Shown: positions 11,720 to 22,300 of the stretch, one piece after another
Numbering within the stretch: position 1 is the stretch's first letter
Layout: each line of letters opens with the position of its first letter
Assembly (NCBI GenBank): GCA_002633005.1
Contig: NMRA01000536.1
Coordinates: 134,440-198,439, forward strand
DNA length: 64,000 bases
Direction: 5' to 3'
Source of the DNA: Phoronis australis
Taxonomy: Eukaryota; Phoronida; Phoronidae
The notes under the pieces: generated by a model
Databases searched by the model: none
Seen by the model: only the letters and a program-made list of their open reading frames with translations
Told to the model about the DNA's origin: nothing
Translations under genes and position numbers: made by a program

Positions 11720-13639
11720 ATGGATGTGGGAAGTCATAGTGAATTGGCATTAAATCAAGAAATTGACACTGGCCTGAGTACTGAAAACTTCATGATGGAC
11801 AGCTTCAAGGATGATTGCAATAAAAGTGTGAATGGTTGTCAGAGTCCAGAATATAATGGCACTAATGTTGCTGAAAATGAAAGCAAAGCCTGTGAAAAGA
11901 ATCTTATTATCAAGGAAGAAGTGACTGGTTACTGGAATGGTGATGAGGGAGGAGTGAACTGTTGTGGCAGTAGCAATATGTTTGTACCTGCAGAGTTCAA
12001 ACTGGAGTGTGAAGAGTGCACTGCCATAGAAGGCAATCATGTGACTTGCGAAAGCAATGAATTGCTTGCATTGACCGATAATTGCTATACTCTGCAGAAG
12101 CAGCACTTGTGTGATGTACGTGGTGAAGTATTCGGACAAGTGTACCAGTTATTGATGCATTCAAGAGTGTGTGCTGGAGAGAAGCCAAATGTTTGTAGTT
12201 TATGCGGACAGTCATTTCCTAACAGATGCAATCTTGCTGTTCACACAAGAACACACAAATGTGTAATGCCATATAAATGTACTATTTGTGCGCTGTCGTT
12301 TAACAAAAGCTGGGACTTTGTGAGGCACATAAGAAATCACACGTCTGAGCACACATTCTTGTGTTCTGTTTGTGGAAAGTATTTGAGACCGAGCTGTGAT
12401 CTTATTAGGCATGCAAGAACGCATACCAGAGGGAGTCCAAACACACCTTGTGCTGATGGAAAACCGTTCAAGTGTACAGTGTGTAGAAAATCTTTTAAAG
12501 GAAACAATGAACTTTTTACACACACATTTAGCCACTCTGATGAAACGTCATACAAGTGTGCTCTGTGTGGAATCTCTTTTAAAGGAAACAGTCAGCTTAC
12601 TGAACACACATCAGTGCACATTGGAGAAAGACCATACAAGTGTACTGCGTGTGGACGGTGTTTTGAACGAAAACGTCAGCTTGCTTTACACTCTTCAATA
12701 CACACTGGTGATAGTGAATTCAAGTGTACTGAGTGTGGAATGTCCTATTCTGGAAAGTATGAACTTTCAATACACAAAAGAATACACACGGGAAAAACAC
12801 TGTACAAGTGTACGACATGTGGAAAGTCTTTCACACGAAATGTTGAGCTGTTGAGACACGGACTTACTCACAGTTATGAAAGACCATATGCGTGTACTGT
12901 GTGTGAAAAGTGTTTTAAATATAAGGGTGATCTTAATAAACACACTAAAACACACGCTGGTGAAAGTCCTTACAAGTGCAGTGTATGTGGAAAGTCTTTT
13001 TGTCAAAGGTTTGAACTTAATGTACACAGCGCAATACACAAACGTGAAAGACCGTACCTGTGTACGACATGTGGAAAGTCCTTTAAACGAAATGAGTATC
13101 TGTTGAATCACACAGTTATTCACAGTGATGAAAGACCTTATGCATGTACTGTGTGTGAAAAGTCTTTTAAACGTAAGCATGAGCTTATTAAACACACAAG
13201 AATACACACTGATGGAAGACCCTACGAGTGCATTGTATGTGGAAAGTCATTTTGTCGAAACTTGGAGCTTGTTAGACACAGAAGAATGCACGCAGGTGAA
13301 AGACTGTATGCGTGTACGACATGTGGAAAGGCTTTTGAAGAAAATGCTAAACTGTTGAGACACGCACTTATTCACAGTGATGAAAGACCGTATGCATGCA
13401 CTGTGTGTGAAAGGTCTTTTAAACGTAAGGGTGATCTTATTAAACACACAAGAACACACACTGGTGAGAGACCCTTCAAGTGTTCTGTATGTGGAAAGTC
13501 TTTTAAACTGAGTGGCGATCTTGTCATTCACACACGTATACACACTGGTGAAAAACCGTACAAATGTTGTGTGTGCCAAAAACAATTTAGTAGTAGTGGT
13601 AAGCGTTTTAAACATGCAAGGGAAAAGCATGGACCATAA
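11720..13639 (+). CDS. C2H2 zinc-finger protein, 17 intact fingers plus one degenerate
   Basis: The 639-aa reading frame lies in one exon. The acceptor TTTCTGGTTTCAG ends just before GTATCGTC and the start codon, so at least one untranslated exon lies upstream. Residues 1-155 form an acidic leader with psi-K-x-E motifs (IKEE at 64-67, FKLE at 93-96) and no KRAB, BTB or ZAD domain that I can see. One broken finger (about 131-151) is followed by 17 C-x2-C-x12-H-x3-H fingers from residue 159 to near the C-terminus, joined by TGE[RK]PY-like linkers (HSDERPY, HTGERPF, HTGEKPY). This architecture belongs to DNA-binding, nuclear, lineage-expanded transcription factors. Fingers 9-17 fall into three repeats of a three-finger unit (xCTTCGKSF, ACTVCEKSF, KCSVCGKSF). 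The target DNA and direction of regulation cannot be read from the sequence. It is the intact paralog of the decayed locus at 6.7-8.2 kb. Confidence 0.95.
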   Translation: MDVGSHSELALNQEIDTGLSTENFMMDSFKDDCNKSVNGCQSPEYNGTNVAENESKACEKNLIIKEEVTGYWNGDEGGVNCCGSSNMFVPAEFKLECEECTAIEGNHVTCESNELLALTDNCYTLQKQHLCDVRGEVFGQVYQLLMHSRVCAGEKPNVCSLCGQSFPNRCNLAVHTRTHKCVMPYKCTICALSFNKSWDFVRHIRNHTSEHTFLCSVCGKYLRPSCDLIRHARTHTRGSPNTPCADGKPFKCTVCRKSFKGNNELFTHTFSHSDETSYKCALCGISFKGNSQLTEHTSVHIGERPYKCTACGRCFERKRQLALHSSIHTGDSEFKCTECGMSYSGKYELSIHKRIHTGKTLYKCTTCGKSFTRNVELLRHGLTHSYERPYACTVCEKCFKYKGDLNKHTKTHAGESPYKCSVCGKSFCQRFELNVHSAIHKRERPYLCTTCGKSFKRNEYLLNHTVIHSDERPYACTVCEKSFKRKHELIKHTRIHTDGRPYECIVCGKSFCRNLELVRHRRMHAGERLYACTTCGKAFEENAKLLRHALIHSDERPYACTVCERSFKRKGDLIKHTRTHTGERPFKCSVCGKSFKLSGDLVIHTRIHTGEKPYKCCVCQKQFSSSGKRFKHAREKHGP

Positions 13640-16040
13640 CCATGTATATTGTCTTGTCGTATGCCTTGTTGAAAAGTAGCCCTTATCATGTGAAGGCTAA
13701 GATGCCTGTATCTTCTGAAGGGGATTTTTTTGATTGGGGGATAAATGTCCTTCCCCTGTCACCACTCCTCATCGCCAAAACCTCAAGTAGCCAAAATTAA
13801 CGTTTTGCATATTCCTTGATTTTAACCTTAGGAGGATTATTTAATCATTGGAGGGTAATTTTTGTGATTTTTAAATATTCTTCATAGGGAATGGCTTGAT
13901 GTTCGAACCCAAGGTCGACGCACTGAGGGCCCTGCCATGACATGTGAAAGCAGCATGCCAGATATTTTAAGAAAAGATACAAAATTGTTTCTCAATGATG
14001 CTCTGACTCCTAAGACCTGTTTCAAACAATAAAGTAGAACTGAACTGCACATGGTGGTTGACAAACCCCTTCTGTCCCACCACAAATTCTCAAGAACTGC
14101 GATAATTCGGCAGGCAAGAGGACGTAACTGCCTTTCTGTTAATATTTGCAAGTCTATGTCCGATCACCATAGAGTCAAACACGTTATCACTAGGTGAAAT
14201 CTCGCCAATTTACCACACAAAATAGCCGACAAGTGACATTTTTTCTCATTTTCCATGAAAGATATGAAGAGCTAAATTAATGCTTTATCATGCTCTAGTT
14301 GTTTTACTACAGTTACAATCAAAAATTGTCTAAAAATTGCATGCATTGTGTGTAAGGAGCTCGTGAACCATGAAAAAGTGCAATTATTTTAGATACATTG
14401 TTCGAAATTGGTGAGATTAAACATCGGCTGTGGAGGAAGTTCCCTGCCTTAATTGTTTGGAGACCCAAGCTGTCAACTGGAAGCTGCTAACTCTGCTTCC
14501 ATAAACATTATTATTATCAACACCTGCAAAATGCTCAATCCGAATTTCAAGTATTCTTGCGTGAAGTCTGTGAGTAACACAACGTATACTATTGTAAATT
14601 GCCGCCTCAACGTTTCCAACCAACTGAACTCAATGGTAGCCGTTTGGTCCAGTAGTACGTAATGTATTCATTTGAATTACATTGTTGTCTCTGTACTTGC
14701 TGTCTCTAATAATAAACTCCCCAAAATGTTCATTGGTGGATCTTAATGAATTTTGCCACTCTGTGTTCCTACTGAGAAACAGTATTTGTTTGAGCTGGGA
14801 AAAGTTAAATACGGCAACGGCCTCATAAAGTTTCACTCTATGTACTTGTTGCAGCATGACGCACGTTGACGATTTTAAATCAATCAGTGTAAGATGATAA
14901 TTTGCCGAAAGCCTATGGGATGGCCAGTTGAGACGGTGATACTGTCTACCAATGATTTAACTGTGAACTCGCCTCCAGTTTGAGTAAGGACTGACCAATT
15001 CCATATTGGTCCGTTCACGCTTCGAGGTCAAATCGTAAAACATGTTAAAAATAAGGTCATCTGGTAGAAGTGCCTAACGGCGCACTTTTATTTAGTGCTT
15101 GAAGCGTTTAACAGCGTTTGAATCTGGTGTTCATGACGGTAATTGGCCGAAGTCAAAATTCGGTTTTTTTATTGAATGGGGGTTGCATTGCCGTTTTATC
15201 AGGATTTAAACAACTTTAACAAAAAGTCAGAAACGCAAAGACTCAACAGGAAGTTGACTGCACGACGTTCAGACAAGATGGTTTTGGCAAGCTAGTTGAG
15301 GGTATTTTTTCATGCGATGTCCCTAATTCAAGGCCTGGGTGTGTGTTTATTCTAATTGCCGGGGTCAGTTTTCAGATAACTGTATATTATTAGAAGGTGT
15401 CATAAATAAAGGAGGAGCGCACAATAAAGATAAAAATGTAAAATAATATATGATTAGTGAGTGAACAAGGTCTACAAATCCTAACCATGAACGTTTAGGG
15501 AATGTCAGTTTTATGCAACCGGCAATTCAGTGGCGTTTCAAAGTCCTTGCATAGTGAGTCAACATTTCCAAAGGACTCGTACAATTAGGTATTATTGGCG
15601 ACTTGTTCACGAGTTTCAGATTTTTATGCAGTGAATTGACACATAAATATATTATACAGTCTTATGAACGAATGCATCCTCTGAACTAGAAGTTCAGATT
15701 TTGTCACTTTGTCGTTATTCCATTGGGAGTTTTTAGGAATGAAATGCTTTGTATAGTTTCTTGTATGAGTAAACATTGGTTGCATCTATTTTGACCTGAG
15801 ACACGTAACATACATTTTTATGAAGACAACCATGGCTTTTTATTCGAATGAAACAGTGGATCCTTGAGGGTTTCATGGATATTAGAAAAACGCTAGATGC
15901 AAAATTAGTAATCACAGATTTTTGTGTCTTTGCCAAAATCTAGGAAATTACCGTTTTCGTAGTGATTGAAAAATGTGTATTTCAGACAGAAATTTGAACG
16001 CTTCTTCCGTACAAGTACATAATACAGTTGAAAGGAAATT
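13640..16040. other. Intergenic DNA
   Basis: No supported exon. Around 13830-13895 there is a short repeat (GGAGGGTAATTTTTGTGATTTTTAAATATT) that also occurs in the same orientation at about 11150-11210, and more weakly at 54270-54350. The two closer copies flank the zinc-finger gene. Confidence 0.4.
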
Positions 16041-16334
16041 TCACACCATTGACGTCACCACCCAAGTTCCGGTTGACCCCCAGCCAGTCGACACACCAAA
16101 ATAGTTGACGTTATACGGTTTGTCGTGCTTGTACTGCATGATCACGTTCTTTCCCATAAGCTTTCCGCGGCCAACCTGGATGTGTCCGTTATTCCACGAT
16201 ACCCACAACGGTGTCGGTCTCGCTGTACTCAACAAGTTTTTACTAGAAGCAGAAGCCCTACACTCTGCTTGCTTTCCAGTGCGAATGCAAGATTTCGTGT
16301 TGCCCCACCCTCCAAGAACGATTTCGTAGGTGTT
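16041..16334 (-). CDS. Astacin gene exon VI (end of FAMeT domain, stop)
   Basis: Acceptor TTTTTACAG precedes AACACCTACGAA. The 98 codons, stop included, contain EIVLGGWGNTKSCIR, WVSWNNGHIQVGRG and YFGVSTGWGSTGTW, the conserved core of the Methyltransf_FA family. TGA is at 16041-16043. Phase 0 joins it to exon V. Confidence 0.88.
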   Translation of the reverse strand, partial: NTYEIVLGGWGNTKSCIRTGKQAECRASASSKNLLSTARPTPLWVSWNNGHIQVGRGKLMGKNVIMQYKHDKPYNVNYFGVSTGWGSTGTWVVTSMV

Positions 16335-19300
16335 CTGTAAAAATAAATTGAATATTCTTCCCAGTATTTGATATTAAACCATGAACGATTCATTATTAGG
16401 TAATTTGTCTGGCCTTTTCCGCACTAGGTTTATTTGACTTATGGACAAACAATTAATTTCTTTCGAGACAAGTTTCGTAGTTTACTTGTTCAATTTAGTT
16501 TGTTTTTCCGTCATGCTCAATGTACTTCCTGCTGGCCCATTAGAAAAATTTGGTAACTCACCTGCCGATCGTCCGTTGTCGTCGACAAAGCGACATGAGC
16601 ATCATTTCTGGCCTTCAGATCAAACGTCACGCCTGTTATACCTCTAGTACGGTAGAACCGATAGTAATAACTTTTATCGGTCTGTACGGTAAGACCTGAA
16701 ATGAGAAATTATGCCAACCTTGAGGCAGTTTTATGTGTCTACCTCAATAATTGAAACATTGGAGGGTCTAAGATGTTGCGACGGGGCCCTAAAAGGATAT
16801 GCCAAAGCCATTTGTTTAGTCACGACCACCACCCTCCCCTCCCCGTCAATCAGCCCATATGAAACACGCACCCGTGGTAGAATCACAGCAATGAAAACTT
16901 AATCAGGTAAATTTTTAGTAGATACACTAAAAACGATAATTCCATTATCTTAACAACTCGTTTGCGCCAAACAAACACCACTCGCTTCTGCACAATTTTA
17001 GGACGATCTGGGCCTACTGAAAATTGTGACGTTAACTATTCTAAATGGGGAATGGAGTAGACTTCTGTGTGAGAGCAGAGGTCTTTGTTGTGGATACGTA
17101 AGAAGGCAAAAAGCCAACTAACTGAAGACGTTCACTACGGAAGTCAGAAATGGTAATCAAAGAGTCGTGCTTGCGTATTTTGAATGTTAAATTTGGCGTG
17201 TTCACAATAGCTCTACGACAGAACTGGCGTAGCCAAGGGGGCGAGCACAAGGAGGTCGTGACCCCATGTACCAGACTGCAAAGAAGCTCTCGTCTTGTCG
17301 AAACTCAGTTCAATTTTCTGTTGCCCCCGTTCATTGCAAAGGTGATACAGGATTCCCACGCATTAGGCCCCCATCGGACTCCTGAAATTTTGCGTTGACA
17401 CCTAAATAATTGGCTACCCGGTACTTCAGGTTGCGCCAGTGGTTCAGTATTATTGTGCACGTCCTGGGTTAGCTGAGAAATTTGACGTACGGAACAAAAG
17501 GGGATCAACCAAGTACCTTTTGTGACATTCCGTTCGTTTCCCCCCGCTTTCATTCCTCCCCACTGTGACATATCAAGTCCCTCTTTACAGTACGGCGGCA
17601 TCCACGTGCATCCATAGCGCCTGCGCAGTCGCTTCACATCCAAGTTAGTCAAAGTGGGAGAACAATGCGCGCCTACACACGTCACACTCGGATCCTTGGC
17701 TCGGAACCCGTCGTAGTGCATAACGGAAACATAGTCGTAGGGAAGACACTGGGTGGATACGTCGCTCCATTTGTATGGCCTCTCGGTTCCTAAAATCACA
17801 TTTTGCTGCTATGACGTAATTTTATCGACAAATGTCGTGAACATGAATTTAAAATTACGGAGGATTAATGTGGTCAGCAATTTTATCAGTAAATTTTCCA
17901 GCTCTCTTAAATTGTTTCGCAGATTCATTGATCTCGTTACAAAATTTTCTACTAAGGAGCTGCTAGTACAGTGTATGTCTATCTCTTAAAACCAAGACGA
18001 TAATACGCAATGCTCACCAAATCAGTAATTTTTTACTTAAGTCTAATATTTTTCTCAATTTCCAAACTTTGAAACTTACACATCTTGTAAGTTAGTCAAA
18101 ATCAAGACAGAACTTAACTCAAAATCTTAAGCCAAAATTAAGATCTCTTTCTTTAAAAATGCTTTAGACAAATTTAATTTTTCTCTTAAAATTCACTGAC
18201 ATTTAATATCTGCATTAGCTAAGTCAGTTTTCTTGGAACAGGCCCAACGACTTCGTATCTCCTGGTCAGGGCCTGGATGGCTGGGTCTCTGAACTTAGTC
18301 CTGATCGAAAGTTACCAGTTCACGAATATAGTGGATATTCTGAGTGGCTTTGTTGGCAACGTCTTGCATAAAACAGCGGATCTAAAAGGGTCGGCGGGGG
18401 CATCAACGATTTCCTTAGAGGACAACGGGTTACCGTGTTACCGTTTGCTACTACCCTAAATCCGGCATGCCGGCCCCTGTATGCTCACTCAGGCCAAGGT
18501 CATCTGAATCGTGCTATGTTTTGAAGACTTAGTTTCCCTTTTTCATTCCAAGATCCTACACTGAGATTTTCTACCTTTAATGTCATACACGTAATTGTCT
18601 CTGTCGGGGCGTACTTGTTCGTGGCCGAAACCCAACGCGTGAAGGGTCTCGTGCATGATAGTGACCTTGTTTCTGAAACATAATGTCATGATCGGTCAGC
18701 CTACTTTGGATTCCATCTGACTCGAAAGTAACAGGGCACAACTTATTAACATACGTCGGCTCAAGGTAAAATTAGCCGCCAAAATGGTCTTTTTTCGTGA
18801 AATGTTGCCAATATTGGTTCACGAAAGGCTGTTCTGGATGCCAAACTTTAAAGTGACAACACTGCAAGTTTCTCTAGGTGCTTTACATAGTGCAGTCCCG
18901 AATGCACCTCTTTTCGGCTGCACAGGTAGAAAAGCGCACTGAATTAATTTTTGGTTTGATGTTAGTACATTTCTGAGCGGAATCGTGCTCTTAAAAAAGG
19001 TTTATTGTGCTTTACTCGGCGTAAGTCGATTTTATGTCCTCGTGTTTCGCACTGTACAACAGCGTTATAGTAGCTACGTGGTGAGTAGCATGGTAACAGC
19101 AAACAGCAGAAGCACCAGTGCTTTACGAATGCGCAGGGCTGTAAATACCGCAGAGTCAGATCAGTGTTGTGGTATTTTGGGATCAGGCTACTTGGTGTTC
19201 GATTCAATATTCGCAAAAAATCCACTAATAGTCGCACTGTTAACATCGTTGAGTGTTTTTTTTTGTTTCACATGTTACCCTATACACCACGTCTTCTGAA

Positions 19301-22300
19301 GGTTCATTGTATGAGTAGTGCCTTCTGGGTAACCAGCTTGACAGTTGCAGTCCCTGAAATGCAAGTGATAATTAAGTTCTGTTTCAATGACTTCATTTTA
19401 AAGTTGATTCTTACAGGTAAGGGCCTTTCCAAGAAACTGAATTAAATTCATTTTTACTTAAATCTAAGATTTGTCTTAACTTCCAATTTTGAAAGATTCG
19501 CATCCGGTAAGATAATCAAAATTAAGACAAAACATATAACAAAATCTCAAGTCAAACTTAAAATCTATTTCTTGAAACGGTCTTATGACTGTGCAGCCAC
19601 AACACACAAACTCATCGGTCACAACTTTTACTGTGAACTAGTAAATAAACAGTCAACCTTGACATCTTTCATGGCGTCATATAGGGGATGGCTTTGAAGA
19701 GAACACTGGGTCGCTCAGTATGACGACGTTCTGGGCAACCAATCAATGCATTTCAGGGGCGGATTTTGAGTGAGGAGGGGCAGGGCACAGAAATAACCAA
19801 AATTTCGCGGAAACTAAAATGCGGGGATGCAAGGGTCTCGAATATTTGGGTTTGTGGGTCATATTACTAAAAAGCATAAACGAGGTTTTGTTCAAGGCCT
19901 ATGCAATGTGCATTCACCCCTCCCCCAAATGGTAGCTGGGAGAATTTTAGGGGTCCCCTTGCCCCCCTCCCCCTAAATTTGCCACTGCATTTCATGCAAT
20001 CTTCTTAAATCATTTAAAAGTTCATTTGCGGCTGTCAGGTCACATGTGTAGGGTTTAATTTTCATTAGAAAAAGGTAAACAGTGAGTTTCATCCCATGAT
20101 TATCTGTTGCATCCCGTACCAACACTAGTTAGGTATACACGTATGTACTCAAGAGATTTACTTGTCATTTAGCTTCACGTTGATGTATCCTGTAGTTTCG
20201 TCAGTTCGCTCTTTGAAAGTGATACATCCTCTTGTGCGCTTCGTGATTTCATTAAACGCATTCAGTACGTTTTTCTTCTGCTGAGGAGCTGTGGACGTCA
20301 GTAAATTTTGCATATACAAAGATACGCGTAACACTCTGACCAACTGCTTGGCNCTTAGCAACTTGAATGTGAATTAAGATCAACAGCAATATTTCTCGTT
20401 GCCCTCGCCTAGGGATGAAAGGATGTGAAACCTTTCCTGTGTAATGTTAGTATGTTGACGAGACCGGCAACGCTACCAACTTCGTACGGCTGCACCAAAT
20501 CGTATAGGGAACGAACACTCATTTATTAACATCTACGGTGGCCAAGCAGGTTCGACAAAGGGTCAACTGATTCGATATTTTACCTGAGGAACAATTCACG
20601 AGCAAATCTGAAGCCAAGGGGCCTGTTACAAGAAACAGACTTAAGTAACTTTTTACTTAAGTCTAACATTTTTCTCAATTTCCAAACTTTGAATCTTACA
20701 CATCTGGTAAGTTAGTCAAAATCAAGACAGAACTTAACTCAAAATCTTAAGCCAAAATTAAGATCTCTTTCTTTAAAATTGCTTTAGACAAATTTATTTT
20801 TTCTCTTAATATTCACTGACATTTAATATCTGCATTAGCTAAGTCAGTTTTCTTGGAACAGGCCCAACGACTTCGTGTCTCCTGGTCCAGTCAGGGCCTG
20901 GAAGGCTGGGACTCTGAACTTTGTCCTGATCGAAAGTTACCAGTTCACGAATATAGTGGATATTCTGAGAGGCTTTGTTGGCAACGTCTTGCATAAAACA
21001 GCGGATCTAAAAGGGTCGGCGGGGGCATCAACGATTTCCTTAGAGGACAACGGGTTACCGTTTGCTACTACCCTAAATCCGGCATGCTGGCCCCTGTATG
21101 CTCACTCAGGCCAAGGTCATCTGAATCGTGCTATGTTTTGAAGACTTAGTTTTCCTTTTTCATTCCAAGATCCTACACTGAGATTTTCTACCTTTAATGT
21201 CATACACGTAATTGTCTCTGTCGGGGCGCACTTGTTCGTGGCCGAAACCCAACGCGTGAAGGGTCTCGTGCATGATAGTGACCTTGTTTCTGAAACATAA
21301 TGTCATGATCGGTCAGCCCACTTCGGATTCCATCTGACTCGAAAGTAACAGGGCACAACTTATTAACATACGTCGGCTCAAGGTAAAATTAGCCGCCAAA
21401 ATGGTCTTTTTTCGTGAAATGTTGCCAATAGTGGTTCACGAAAGGCTGTTCTGGATGCCAAACTGACAACACTGCAAGTTTCTCTAGGTGCTTTACATAG
21501 TACAGTCCCGAATGCACCACTCTTCGGCTGCACAGGTAGAAAAGCGCACTGAATTAATTTTTGGTTTGATGTTAGTACACTTCTGAGCGGAATCGTGCTC
21601 TTAAAAAAGGTTTATTGTGCTTTACTCGGCGTATGTCGATTTTATGTCATCGTGTTTCGCACTGTACAACAGCGTTATAGTAGCTACGTGGTGAGTAGCA
21701 TGGTAACAGCAAACAGCAGAAGCACCAGTGCTTTACCAATGCGCAGGGCTGTAAATACCGCAGAATCAGATCAGTGTTGTGGTATTTTGGGATCAGGCTA
21801 CTTGGTGTTCGATTCAAGATTCGCAAAAAATCCACTAATAGTCGCACTGTTAACATCGTTGAGTGCTTTTTTTTGTTTCACACGTTACCCTATACACCAC
21901 GTCTTCTGAAGGTTCATTGTATGAGTAGTGCCTTCTGGGTAACCAGCTTGACAGTTGCAGTCCCTGAAATGCAAGTGATAATTAAGTTCTGTTTCAATGA
22001 CTTCATTTTAAATTTGATTCTTACAGGCAAGGGCCTTTCCAAGAAACTGAACTAAATTCATTTTTTACTTAAATCTAAGATTTGTCTTAACTTCCAATTT
22101 TGAAAGATTCGCATCCGGTAAGATAATGAAAATTAAGACAAAACATATAACAAAATCTCAAGTCAAACTTAAAATCTATTTCTTGAAACGGTCTTGTGAC
22201 TGTGCAGCCACAACACACAAACTTATCTTTCACAACTTTTACTGTGAACTAGTGAATAAACAGTCAACCTTGACATCTTTCATGGCGTCATATAGGGGAT

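Larger units (their letters stand above)
18024..20643. repeat. 2.6 kb tandem duplication, unit 1
   Basis: 18024-19874 aligns with 20644-22484 almost base for base, with single-base differences and small indels (offset 2.62 kb falling to 2.61 kb). Unit 1 holds astacin exons III, II and I plus three MITEs. The left edge falls inside a MITE: the copy at 18024 lacks the terminal 26 or so bases that the copy at 20618 keeps. Confidence 0.9.

Noticed and set aside
11750-13630. Long antisense and shifted frames within the zinc-finger gene
   Set aside because: Shadow frames produced by the repetitive finger code; they have no independent start or splice context.
13893-13910. GGGTTCGAACAT (minus strand) as a tRNA B box
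   Set aside because: No A box upstream and no acceptor stem.
18277-18459. Plus-strand frames over the astacin duplication (also 20875-21141 and 18985-19445)
   Set aside because: They recur in both units only because the DNA is duplicated; the real exons are on the opposite strand.
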